DNA of 12,155 nucleotides from an uncultured Clostridia bacterium (GCA_937915775.1 CALGGQ010000144.1:1-12155), one strand, 5' to 3'. Counted from the stretch's first letter, positions 1 to 6,273 are shown. Program-made: numbers and translations. The notes: a model not told the origin generated them from the sequence alone.

Positions 1-10
1 CTATCATAAA

Positions 11-42
11 ATACCCCTTGAGCGCTTAATCTCAAGGGGTAT
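11..42. terminator. Bidirectional-looking hairpin terminator
   Basis: A perfect 12-bp stem (11-22 with 31-42, arms ATACCCCTTGAG and its complement) has an 8-nt loop. The + strand side is followed by only a short T run. The minus-strand side is followed by TTTTATGATAG. It probably ends a gene lying left of the window, or separates converging transcripts there. Confidence 0.6.
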
Positions 43-54
43 TTCGACAGACTG

Positions 55-90
55 ACAGCCGCAGATAATCTCTGCGGCTGTGCTTTTTTC
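55..90 (+). terminator. Rho-independent terminator
   Basis: An 11-bp perfect GC-rich stem (55-65 with 71-81, ACAGCCGCAGA) has a 5-nt loop and is followed by GCTTTTTTC. It is a strong intrinsic terminator for + strand transcription entering from the left. The same stem sequence is found again at 6771-6797. Confidence 0.85.
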
Positions 91-228
91 GGTGTGATAA
101 GATGCAACAACCAAATTCTGATTGATAGGAGTATCAGTATATTCTTAATGAAGAGGTAAATACAGAAAGCAAAAAAGCGCGGAATTAAATAATCAAACGT
201 AATAAACATAAATCGTTGTATTTGTTCA
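91..228. other. Non-coding spacer before the metal operon
   Basis: I see no gene here: in-frame starts give only a few codons before a stop. TGA-TAAGAT at 95-103 resembles an extended -10 box, preceded by TTTTCGGTGTG, which also follows the matching terminator at 6771. A small inverted repeat (CTGAT...ATCAG) lies near 118-137. The remainder is AT-rich and contributes to the upstream region of the promoter at 229. Confidence 0.4.
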
Positions 229-257
229 TTGACAAATCGGTTAGCATATGCTAATAT
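229..257 (+). promoter_or_regulatory. Sigma-A-type promoter of the fez-like operon
   Basis: A perfect -35 TTGACA (229-234) is followed by a 17-nt spacer and a weaker -10 TAATAT (252-257). The first palindromic operator occupies the spacer and reaches into the -10, so a bound repressor would block RNA polymerase. Confidence 0.7.
241..254. promoter_or_regulatory. Palindromic operator 1, DtxR/IdeR-like box
   Basis: TTAGCATATGCTAA is a perfect 14-bp palindrome between the -35 and -10 boxes. Its TTAG-N6-CTAA form matches the core of DtxR/IdeR/MntR-family metal-responsive operators and is unlike the Fur box (GATAATGAT repeats). The regulator is not in this window, so its identity is inferred. Confidence 0.6.
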
Positions 258-265
258 TTAAATAG

Positions 266-279
266 TTAGGCATCGCTAA
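266..279. promoter_or_regulatory. Palindromic operator 2, DtxR/IdeR-like box
   Basis: TTAGGCATCGCTAA is a second TTAG-N6-CTAA site, 25 bp centre to centre from operator 1 and lying just downstream of the predicted transcription start. Two sites about 2.4 helical turns apart suggest tight repression by a metal-bound dimeric regulator. Confidence 0.55.
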
Positions 280-304
280 CCACACAATATTTCAGGAGGA
301 GACT

Positions 305-574
305 ATGGGCGGATTATGTTTATTTATCGGCGGAGCGCTGTTTGGCTCAGTCGGAATCAAGGCGTTAAAAAGTAAGCAGGCCATGAAGGTTTATACCGAA
401 CTGACAGCCGCTGCGCTCAGAGCTAAGGACAGCGCAGAGGTAACAGCGCAGTCCGTTAAGGAAATTGCAGGCGACGTGCTTGCCGACGCAAAGGCGCTTA
501 ACGAAAAACGCGCTGCCGAAGCAGCCGAAAAAGAGGCTGAAGGTGCAGTTATTGCAGACGCAGCAAACGCATAA
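305..574 (+). CDS. Small membrane-anchored helical protein (DUF6110-like), candidate FezA-type ferrosome protein
   Basis: This 89-aa protein has a glycine-rich hydrophobic N-terminus (residues 1-20, with GG and GxxxG-like spacing: GLCLFIGGALFGSVG). A long Ala/Glu/Lys-rich amphipathic helix follows from about residue 22 to the end. The sequence style (membrane anchor, then KALKSKQAMKVYTELTAAALRAKD) matches what I know of the DUF6110 family, which is uncharacterised. A strong AGGAGGA (294-300) sits 4 nt before ATG. It is the first gene of an operon with a P1B-6 ATPase, behind metal-type operators. C. difficile ferrosomes need a small membrane protein, FezA, together with FezB, so a FezA-like structural or scaffold role is my inference. 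A terminator follows at once, suggesting high expression relative to the pump. No metal-binding Cys/His cluster is visible, so direct metal binding is not suggested. Confidence 0.75.
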   Translation: MGGLCLFIGGALFGSVGIKALKSKQAMKVYTELTAAALRAKDSAEVTAQSVKEIAGDVLADAKALNEKRAAEAAEKEAEGAVIADAANA

Positions 575-582
575 GAAAGAAG

Positions 583-610
583 CGGAGAATGGTGAATTCT
601 CCGTTTTTTT
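583..610 (+). terminator. Intra-operon terminator/attenuator
   Basis: An 8-bp stem (583-590 with 596-603, CGGAGAAT) with a 5-nt loop is followed by seven T residues (604-610). The T run ends directly at the ribosome binding region (GAGG, 611-614) of the ATPase gene. It probably stops most transcripts after the small protein and lets a fraction read through. Confidence 0.75.
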
Positions 611-621
611 GAGGAAATAGG

Positions 622-2721
622 ATGAAATGCACGGTTTTACACGAAAACAAAGGAAGAATACGCGTTCATTTTGACCTTGCCAAGATGAGTTTAAAGCAGG
701 CGGAATGTATTGAGGAATACTTTACCGCAAACGCTTTTGTTATCAAAGCAACGGTTTATGATAAAACCTGCGACGCAGTCGTTCTCTATCATGGTAGCAG
801 AGAAGCGGTAATCGCACTGTTTGCCGCCTTAAAGATAGAAACGGCGGAGGAAAAATACCTGTCCGTCATAGCGGGCTCAAAGGAGATTAACCGCACCTAC
901 CGTGATAAAATTCTCGGCACGGTGTTGATTCGCTATGCAAAAAAACTGCTTCTTCCTGTTCAAATAAGAAATATCATCACCTCTCTGAAAGCGCTGAAAT
1001 ACATTATCCACGGTTTAAAATCCCTGCTCAGCGGCAAAATTGAGGTTGCCCTTCTGGATGCAACGGCAATAACGGTAGCGCTGCTGACGGGCGATTTTGA
1101 AACGGCGGGTTCGATTATGTTCCTGCTGAGAATCGGCGAAATTTTAGAGGAATGGACGCATAAAAAATCACTCAACGATTTAGCGCATTCTATGGCTATC
1201 AACGTAAAAACGGTCTGGGTGCTTGAAAACGGCACGGAAGTGCAAAAGGAAATCAATGAAATCAGCAAGGGCGACACGGTTATCGTTCGCCACGGCAGCA
1301 TTGTTCCCTTCGACGGCAAGGTGGTTGCGGGCGAAGCGATGGTAAACGAAGCGTCCATGACAGGTGAGGCGCTTCCCGTCAGGAAAAATGAAGGCGCTTA
1401 TGCCTTTGCAGGCACCGTTGTTGAGGAGGGTGAATTCCGTCTTGTTGTGGATAAAGTAAACGGTCAGGGACGGTACAGCCAAATCGCCTCCATGATTGAA
1501 AGCAGTGAAAAGCTCAAATCCTCAACGGAATCCAAAGCCTCCCACCTTGCGGACAGGCTCGTGCCTTACAGCCTGGGAGGAACGCTTTTAACCTATCTTC
1601 TGACAAGAAATATCACGAAAACCCTCTCTGTTTTAATGGTAGATTTTTCCTGTGCGCTGAAACTATCCATCCCCATTGTCGTTCTTTCCGCTATCCGTGA
1701 AGCAAGAAGCTACGGAATTTTAGTCAAGGGCGGAAAGTTCTTTGAAAGCGTTTCAAGGGCAGATACGCTCGTGTTTGATAAAACGGGAACACTGACCTAT
1801 GCGCAGCCGACAGTAAGAAAAATCGTTACCTTTTCCGATCATGATGAAAACGAATGTCTGCGCCTTGCCGCTTGCCTGGAGGAGCATTTCCCCCATTCCA
1901 TAGCAAACGCTGTTGTCAATGAGGCAATCAGGCGCAATCTCCACCATGAGGAGCGGCACTCCAAGGTGGAATATGTGATTGCCCACGGTATCGCCAGCTC
2001 CGTTGACGGTGAAAAGGTCATTATCGGCAGTTATCATTTTGTGTTTGAGGATGAGGGCTGTATTATTCCCGAAAAGGAAAAAGATAAATTCAATTTGCTT
2101 CCCGAGGATTGCTCTCACCTTTATTTGGCAAAGGCGGGCACGCTGATTGCCGTTATCTGTATTGACGACCCGCTGCGAAAGGAAGCCTATACAATCGTTG
2201 ATAAGCTGCATAAAGCAGACGTTAAAAAAGTCATTATGATGACGGGCGATAACGAAAAAACCGCCTCTGCGGTTGCGAAAGTCGTCGGTGTTGACGCCTA
2301 TTATTCGAGCGTACTCCCCGAGGATAAGGCAAACTATGTGAAGGCGGAGCAGGAGAAGGGACATACCGTTATGATGACGGGCGACGGCATTAACGATTCG
2401 CCTGCGCTTTCTCAGGCAGACGTCGGCATTGCCGTCAGCGAGGGCAGCGAGCTGGCAAGAGAAATATCCGACGTAACCATTTCCTCCGACAATATAGAGG
2501 CAATTCTCACGTTAAAGAAACTCAGCGACGCCATGCAGCGCAAAATCCGTTGGAATTACAGAACCATCATTTCCTTTAATTCCCTGCTGATTGCGCTCGG
2601 CTTGCTCGGCATCATTATGCCGACAACCTCAGCCACGCTTCATAATCTTTCCACGCTGCTTATCAGCCTGATTGGTATGCGCAATCTGCTGAAATCAGGG
2701 GAGGATACAGAGGGTGATTAA
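622..2721 (+). CDS. fezB: P1B-6-type metal-transporting P-type ATPase, FezB-like
   Basis: This 699-aa P-type ATPase pumps metal across a membrane at the cost of ATP. All core motifs are present: TGEALP (247-252) in the actuator domain, the phosphorylated Asp386 in DKTGTLT, TGDN (541-544) and GDGIND (587-592). The nucleotide domain has HFPH at 422-425 where most P1B pumps have an HP dipeptide. The transmembrane-4 metal motif is Ser343-Cys344-Ala345, not CPC, SPC or TPC. SCA defines subgroup P1B-6, to which FezB of ferrosomes belongs, where it loads iron into membrane-bound storage organelles. The N-terminus has no CxxC heavy-metal domain. It starts with a small domain containing GRIRVH, as in CtpC-like pumps. 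Membrane spans lie at about 140-175, 310-355 and 645-690, plus weaker ones before 140. The start follows GAGG with 7-nt spacing. The stop overlaps the next gene by 8 nt. An ordinary heavy-metal efflux role remains possible. Confidence 0.85.
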   Translation: MKCTVLHENKGRIRVHFDLAKMSLKQAECIEEYFTANAFVIKATVYDKTCDAVVLYHGSREAVIALFAALKIETAEEKYLSVIAGSKEINRTYRDKILGTVLIRYAKKLLLPVQIRNIITSLKALKYIIHGLKSLLSGKIEVALLDATAITVALLTGDFETAGSIMFLLRIGEILEEWTHKKSLNDLAHSMAINVKTVWVLENGTEVQKEINEISKGDTVIVRHGSIVPFDGKVVAGEAMVNEASMTGEALPVRKNEGAYAFAGTVVEEGEFRLVVDKVNGQGRYSQIASMIESSEKLKSSTESKASHLADRLVPYSLGGTLLTYLLTRNITKTLSVLMVDFSCALKLSIPIVVLSAIREARSYGILVKGGKFFESVSRADTLVFDKTGTLTYAQPTVRKIVTFSDHDENECLRLAACLEEHFPHSIANAVVNEAIRRNLHHEERHSKVEYVIAHGIASSVDGEKVIIGSYHFVFEDEGCIIPEKEKDKFNLLPEDCSHLYLAKAGTLIAVICIDDPLRKEAYTIVDKLHKADVKKVIMMTGDNEKTASAVAKVVGVDAYYSSVLPEDKANYVKAEQEKGHTVMMTGDGINDSPALSQADVGIAVSEGSELAREISDVTISSDNIEAILTLKKLSDAMQRKIRWNYRTIISFNSLLIALGLLGIIMPTTSATLHNLSTLLISLIGMRNLLKSGEDTEGD

Positions 2722-3160
2722 AGAAATTCTCGGAACTGTCGCCGGAGTTTTATTTGTTATTATTATCGCTGCCTTCTGCGTTTTCAAAATGATTGAATCG
2801 CGGAAAAGGGGCGAGCTCTGCGAATGTATAGGCGACTGTGAAAAATGCAAAATAAAATGCCGTAACAATCCCTTGTATTACGGCAATGCCGCGCCAAAAG
2901 GCGAGGTAAAATATGAACCGATTAAAGAGGAATATAAAAAGCGGCTGCTGTATAAGCTCGGCATGGCGGGAATATATCTGAGCTTTGTTATGGTTATTGT
3001 CGGTACGCTCGGCTCTATGTTTCACTATGACGACGCCAGAATGTTAATTTTCGTCGGATCGTACGTCGGGCTTTGCAGTTATTGGCTGACAGCGCTTGCT
3101 CAAAAGCTTGAAGCAAGAAAAAGCAGAAGGAAGGAAAAGCAAAATGAAAACAGAAAATAA
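2714..3160 (+). CDS. Cys-rich membrane protein of the fez-like operon
   Basis: This 148-aa protein starts at GTG inside the end of the ATPase gene (8-nt overlap, AGAGG just upstream), so the two are probably translationally coupled. One transmembrane helix (about 5-27) is followed by a cytosolic-type basic stretch and a tight cysteine cluster: Cys36, 38, 42, 45 and 49 (CxC-x3-CxxC-x3-C). Two more membrane helices lie at about 80-102 and 107-129, and the tail is strongly basic. The first half resembles the layout of FeoB-associated Cys-rich membrane proteins, which also carry one helix followed by clustered Cys. A role in handing iron or a similar metal to or from the ATPase is inference from the cluster and position. 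I do not recognise the full-length family. It could be an equivalent of FezC or a lineage-specific accessory protein. Confidence 0.75.
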   Translation: MIKEILGTVAGVLFVIIIAAFCVFKMIESRKRGELCECIGDCEKCKIKCRNNPLYYGNAAPKGEVKYEPIKEEYKKRLLYKLGMAGIYLSFVMVIVGTLGSMFHYDDARMLIFVGSYVGLCSYWLTALAQKLEARKSRRKEKQNENRK

Positions 3161-3641
3161 CCGAAAAAACCAACTGCCTGTTTACGGCGTTGGCCCGCTA
3201 TACGGTTTCGGCATTTCCGCCGTCAGCATTTTGTTTATCGTGCTGTCGAAGAAAGTGTTCAGGACGGGCGCTGCCTCAGGGCTGAAAATCCCGTTTGTTA
3301 TTTTTGGGATTGCGTTTATTCTCGGCGGAATTGCCATATGGTTATCTGCTGTTATCCTTGCTAAAATTGACGACGGTATAAAAACAAACACACTTGTAAC
3401 GCACGGAATCTATGCCTATTGCCGCAATCCGATTTATACGGCGGTTACCTTTGTCAATATCGGCGCATTGCTGATAGCCAATAACTTATGGCTGTTGCTT
3501 TTGCCGTTTTGTTACTGGGCGTTTATGACAGTTTTAATGAAGCACACTGAGGAAAAATGGCTTTACGATATGTTTGGCGAAGAATACGCCGCATACTGCA
3601 AAAAAGTAAACCGCTGTATCCCCTGGAGGAAAAAGAAATAA
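3144..3641 (+). CDS. Isoprenylcysteine-carboxyl-methyltransferase-like (ICMT/PEMT family) membrane protein
   Basis: This 165-aa integral membrane protein has about four to five helices. The C-terminal half carries the family's SAM-binding signature: HGIYAYCRNPIYTA (GxY-x3-RNPxY) followed about 40 residues later by TEEKWLYDMFGEEYAAYC and a final RCIPW (EE-x2-L-x3-FGxxYxxY...RxIP). Bacterial members are presumed SAM-dependent methyltransferases of lipids or small membrane substrates, and specificity cannot be read here. I chose the ATG at 3144 because GAAGGAAGGA ends 8 nt upstream. The in-frame start at 3096 lacks a good ribosome site and would add a very basic tail inside the preceding gene. 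It overlaps that gene by 17 nt and closes the operon. A link to ferrosome membrane lipids is speculative. Confidence 0.8.
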   Translation: MKTENNRKNQLPVYGVGPLYGFGISAVSILFIVLSKKVFRTGAASGLKIPFVIFGIAFILGGIAIWLSAVILAKIDDGIKTNTLVTHGIYAYCRNPIYTAVTFVNIGALLIANNLWLLLLPFCYWAFMTVLMKHTEEKWLYDMFGEEYAAYCKKVNRCIPWRKKK

Positions 3642-3684
3642 AATTAAAATACAGAATTCTTAAAAAAGTAATGCTCGCTTATAG

Positions 3685-3705
3685 TATAATTAACCCGACA
3701 AATAG
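3685..3705 (+). promoter_or_regulatory. -10 element and shared start-site block
   Basis: TATAAT (3685-3690) is followed after exactly 7 nt by ACAAATAG (3698-3705). The same layout occurs at 6818 and 7957. No good -35 lies 17 nt upstream (A-run). A short inverted repeat, AACCC...GGGTT, spans the start site. It probably drives the gene at 3727. Confidence 0.55.
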
Positions 3706-3726
3706 GGTTTTAAGGAGAAAAGACTA

Positions 3727-4224
3727 ATACTTTTAACTATTTTTCTTTCCATAGTGGTTTGTGCGGCTGTGTCGCTTATGATGATATCAGGCATAGCGTT
3801 TATTCAGGATATAAAAATGTTTTCTTCGGCGCCTAAGGAAGCAAGAGAGGTGCTGATTCCCAGAGACAAGGAATTATTTTACGGTGCAAGAACCATCGGC
3901 TGGGTAATGATGATATTCAGCTTTTTAATGATTCTTGGCTCTTTGGTAATTGCCATTTGGGATGGATTCAGAAGCGGATTTACATTCTGGCAGTTTTTTA
4001 CAAGACTTGTTATCATGTTCACCGTATATAAGGTCTATGATATGGTATTCTTCGACTACTTTTTGCTTATGAAGTTTCATTTTTTCCAGCATTATTATCC
4101 CGAAATTGAAAGTGCGTTTGAAGGCAGAAAATACGGTTTTAATATCAAGAGTCAATTGTTAAAGCTTTTCGTTGTGTTTCCGGCAATATCTGCACTTGCG
4201 GCATGGATATGCACATTATTTTGA
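3727..4224 (+). CDS. Unknown polytopic membrane protein with apparent AUA start
   Basis: I do not recognise the family. The frame is open from 3706 (after TAG at 3703) to 4224. Hydrophobic helices lie at about residues 1-26, 56-80, 88-118 and 143-165 (numbered from 3727). Polar stretches include PRDKELFYGAR and a His/Tyr-rich KFHFFQHYYPEIE. A clear ribosome site, AAGGAG (3712-3717), is followed by no ATG, GTG or TTG at normal distance. The first in-frame standard start is GTG 3754, 36 nt further on, with no Shine-Dalgarno sequence, and it would cut the first membrane helix. ATA at 3727 (9-nt spacing) gives a complete helix (MLLTIFLSIVV...). I therefore place the start there, either as a rare AUA start or as an ATG lost by mutation or error. 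A promoter precedes the gene and a terminator follows, so it is monocistronic. Confidence 0.6.
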   Translation: MLLTIFLSIVVCAAVSLMMISGIAFIQDIKMFSSAPKEAREVLIPRDKELFYGARTIGWVMMIFSFLMILGSLVIAIWDGFRSGFTFWQFFTRLVIMFTVYKVYDMVFFDYFLLMKFHFFQHYYPEIESAFEGRKYGFNIKSQLLKLFVVFPAISALAAWICTLF

Positions 4225-4242
4225 AATGATAACAAAAAATGA

Positions 4243-4271
4243 AGGCAAGGAGTGAAATTCATTCCTTGCCT
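4243..4271. terminator. Bidirectional terminator between convergent genes
   Basis: A 13-14-bp stem (4243-4256 with 4258-4271, one G-T pair, AGGCAAGGA core) is followed on the + strand by TGTTTGTTA and on the minus strand by TTCATTTTTTGTT. It serves the membrane protein on the + strand and the convergent lysR gene on the minus strand. The same hairpin core recurs at 7910-7933. Confidence 0.8.
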
Positions 4272-4276
4272 GTTTG

Positions 4277-5155
4277 TTATAAGTTAAACGATGTTGTTAT
4301 TTGCCTCAAAAATCTTTCTGCAATCGGCGAGAAGGTCTGATGCTTTTTCCATACAAGAAAGAGCTTTGTTTCAAGCCTCGGCGTCAGAGGGCGAAATACA
4401 AGCCCGCTTTCTGCTGATGTATCCACCAGTTTGTCAAAGGTGAGCAAATAGCCGAGCTGTTCCTTTGCGAACAACGACGCATTATAGGAGAGCTTGAACG
4501 AGCCTTCAAGGTGCAGCTGTTCCATTTTATCCTTTGCCCAGTTCGGTATATCCTTCTCCCAGCCCTGTCCTGAGCAAAACAGGGGCAAGCCGATAAGGTC
4601 CTCCGCACGGATGGCTTTTTTCTTGGCAAGCGGTGCGTCCGCAGGCATCACCACGCCCCATATATCCCCTTTCGGAAATACAAGCGATTCGTATTTGCTG
4701 CGGTCGGGAACTTCTGCAAGCACGGCAAAATCAAGCAGTCCCTTGTCAAGCTTTTCCGCAACCTGCTCTGTATCGCCGCTTGTGATATGATAGTGAAGAT
4801 TAGGATAGCTTTGCTTAAATTTGTTAATCTCACGCACAAGATAACGGATTTGATAGGACTCAGCTAAACCGAAATAAAGCTCGCCGCCCGTGATATCGTC
4901 AAGCGATACAAATTCCTTTTTAATTTTATCCGCCATGCTGATAAGGTCCTCGGCTCTGTCACGGAGCAAAACACCTTCTTCCGTCAGTTTTATGCTGAAA
5001 CTGTGGCGTATAAACAGCTTTTTGCCGAGCTCGTCCTCAAGTGATTTTAACGCCTTTGAGAGCGTTGGTTGCGTAACGTGCAGCTGCTCAGCAGCTCTCG
5101 TCATATTTTCCTCTCTTGCCACCGCAAGAAAATATCTGAGCGTGCGTATTTCCAT
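4277..5155 (-). CDS. LysR-family transcriptional regulator
   Basis: This 292-aa protein has the usual LysR length. The N-terminal winged helix-turn-helix spans about residues 1-60 (MEIRTLRYFLAVAREENMT, then AAEQLHVTQPTLSKALKSLE), followed by ELGKKLFIRH and the linker helix. A periplasmic-binding-protein-like effector domain runs from about 88 to the end. A GGGAG ribosome site lies just upstream of the ATG (minus strand). It is divergent from the hydrolase operon at 5272 with 116 bp between the start codons, the standard arrangement for a LysR protein and its target. The shared gap holds three GATATTC half-sites. The inducer is unknown. Confidence 0.92.
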   Translation of the reverse strand: MEIRTLRYFLAVAREENMTRAAEQLHVTQPTLSKALKSLEDELGKKLFIRHSFSIKLTEEGVLLRDRAEDLISMADKIKKEFVSLDDITGGELYFGLAESYQIRYLVREINKFKQSYPNLHYHITSGDTEQVAEKLDKGLLDFAVLAEVPDRSKYESLVFPKGDIWGVVMPADAPLAKKKAIRAEDLIGLPLFCSGQGWEKDIPNWAKDKMEQLHLEGSFKLSYNASLFAKEQLGYLLTFDKLVDTSAESGLVFRPLTPRLETKLFLVWKKHQTFSPIAERFLRQITTSFNL

Positions 5156-5169
5156 AATGAACTCCCTCT

Positions 5170-5199
5170 GATATTCCGAATGCGAATATCACGATATTC
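5170..5199. promoter_or_regulatory. Candidate LysR operator with three half-sites
   Basis: GATATTC (5170-5176) and GAATATC (5184-5190) form a perfect inverted repeat with a 7-nt centre, the interrupted-dyad shape typical of LysR recognition sites. A third copy, GATATTC, follows at 5193-5199. The block lies downstream of the minus-strand lysR -10 box, so binding should repress lysR, and it lies upstream of the hydrolase promoter, where it could activate. Confidence 0.6.
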
Positions 5200-5228
5200 A
5201 TTATAGCAATTTGCAAAGAATAATGCAA
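5200..5228 (-). promoter_or_regulatory. lysR promoter
   Basis: On the minus strand, TATAAT (5205-5200) is preceded by a 17-nt spacer and TTGCAT (5228-5223), giving a plausible sigma-A promoter for lysR that abuts its own operator. Confidence 0.5.
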
Positions 5229-5238
5229 GATGGTAAAA

Positions 5239-5244
5239 TATAAT
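5239..5244 (+). promoter_or_regulatory. -10 box of the hydrolase operon
   Basis: A perfect TATAAT lies 28 nt before the hydrolase start. No consensus -35 occurs at 16-18 nt; TTGCAA (5211) is 22 nt away. A weak -35 next to LysR half-sites fits activator-dependent transcription. Confidence 0.5.
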
Positions 5245-5271
5245 CAGGAAATAATATAGGAGGAATATATT

Positions 5272-6273
5272 ATGCTAAAAACGGAAGAATTAACACTTGT
5301 GAAAGAGTGGGACAAAACCTTCCCCAAAAGCGATAAGGTGGAACACAGCAAGGTAACCTTTGTAAACCGTTACGGTATTACGCTTGCTGCCGATATGTAT
5401 GTACCAAAAGGAAAAGAGGGCAAGCTCCCTGCAATAGCGGTCAGCGGTCCCTTCGGCGCAGTGAAAGAGCAGTGCTCAGGCCTTTACGCACAGAATATGG
5501 CAGAAAGAGGCTTTTTAACGCTCGCCTTTGACCCATCGTTTACCGGAGAAAGCGGCGGCACGCCAAGATATATGGCGTCCCCTGATATTAACACCGAAGA
5601 TTTTATGGCGGCGGTTGATTTTCTTTCGCTGAACGAAAGAGTTGACGCGGATAAAATCGGCATTATCGGCATCTGCGGTTGGGGCGGTCTTGCAATCAAT
5701 ACCGCTGCACTTGATACAAGAATTAAGGCAATCGTTGCTTCCACGATGTACGATATGACAAGAGTGAATGCTAACGGCTATTTTGACTCCGAGGACAGCG
5801 AAGAGGCACGCTATGAAAAGAAGGCGGCTATGTGTGCACAGCGTATTAAGGATTATGCCGCAGGCGAATATACCCTCGGCGGCGGTGTTGTTGACCCGCT
5901 TCCGGATGACGCGCCTTTCTTCGTAAAAGACTATCACGATTATTACAAGACGGACAGAGGCTATCACGCCCGTTCACTCAATTCAAACGGCGGCTGGAAT
6001 ATTATCGGCTGCGAGTCCTTTATGAATCAGCCGATACTCAAATACTCCAACGAAATTCGTAGCGCCGTTATGATTATGCACGGCGACAAGGCGCACTCCT
6101 TCTATTTCGGCAAGGACGCTTATGAAAATATGATTAAGGACAGCAAGTATGCCGACAATAAGCAGTTACTTGTTATAGAAGGCGCAGTTCATACCGACCT
6201 TTACGACGGCGGAAATTATAACGCAATCCCGTTTGATAAGCTGCAAAGCTTCTTTGAGGAAAACCTGAAATGA
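5272..6273 (+). CDS. Alpha/beta-hydrolase-fold protein with Trp at the usual nucleophile position
   Basis: This 333-aa protein carries an alpha/beta-hydrolase core. It begins with the ITLAADMYVPKG beta-hairpin region and has a GESGG turn (about 89-93). At the nucleophile elbow, relatives related to dienelactone hydrolase and YcjY read GICASGG, while this protein reads Gly133-Ile-Cys135-Gly-Trp137-Gly-Gly. Trp137 therefore stands where the catalytic Ser is expected, and Cys135 is the only nearby nucleophile. Acid and base candidates are Asp272 (HGDKAHS) and His307 (AVHTDLYDGG). From memory, a widespread bacterial subgroup shares GICGWGG and MYDMTR, so this looks like a subfamily trait rather than a mutation. 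Substrate and activity are unknown. AGGAGG (5258-5263) sets the start. The gene overlaps the next by ATGA and is probably controlled by the divergent LysR protein. Confidence 0.88.
   Translation: MLKTEELTLVKEWDKTFPKSDKVEHSKVTFVNRYGITLAADMYVPKGKEGKLPAIAVSGPFGAVKEQCSGLYAQNMAERGFLTLAFDPSFTGESGGTPRYMASPDINTEDFMAAVDFLSLNERVDADKIGIIGICGWGGLAINTAALDTRIKAIVASTMYDMTRVNANGYFDSEDSEEARYEKKAAMCAQRIKDYAAGEYTLGGGVVDPLPDDAPFFVKDYHDYYKTDRGYHARSLNSNGGWNIIGCESFMNQPILKYSNEIRSAVMIMHGDKAHSFYFGKDAYENMIKDSKYADNKQLLVIEGAVHTDLYDGGNYNAIPFDKLQSFFEENLK

Noticed and set aside
960..2364. Several minus-strand open frames (132, 100 and 203 codons) inside the ATPase gene
   Set aside because: They are antisense to a complete ATPase with all catalytic motifs, lack ribosome sites and encode low-complexity, unfamiliar proteins.
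2820..2865. Ferredoxin-like 4Fe-4S reading of the Cys cluster in the 148-aa protein
   Set aside because: The spacing CxC-x3-CxxC-x3-C does not match CxxCxxCxxxC, and there is only one cluster next to a membrane helix; general metal binding is the most that can be said.
3096..3143. Longer start for the ICMT-like protein
   Set aside because: It has no ribosome site and adds a highly basic tail inside the preceding gene; ATG 3144 has a good purine-rich site at 8-nt spacing.
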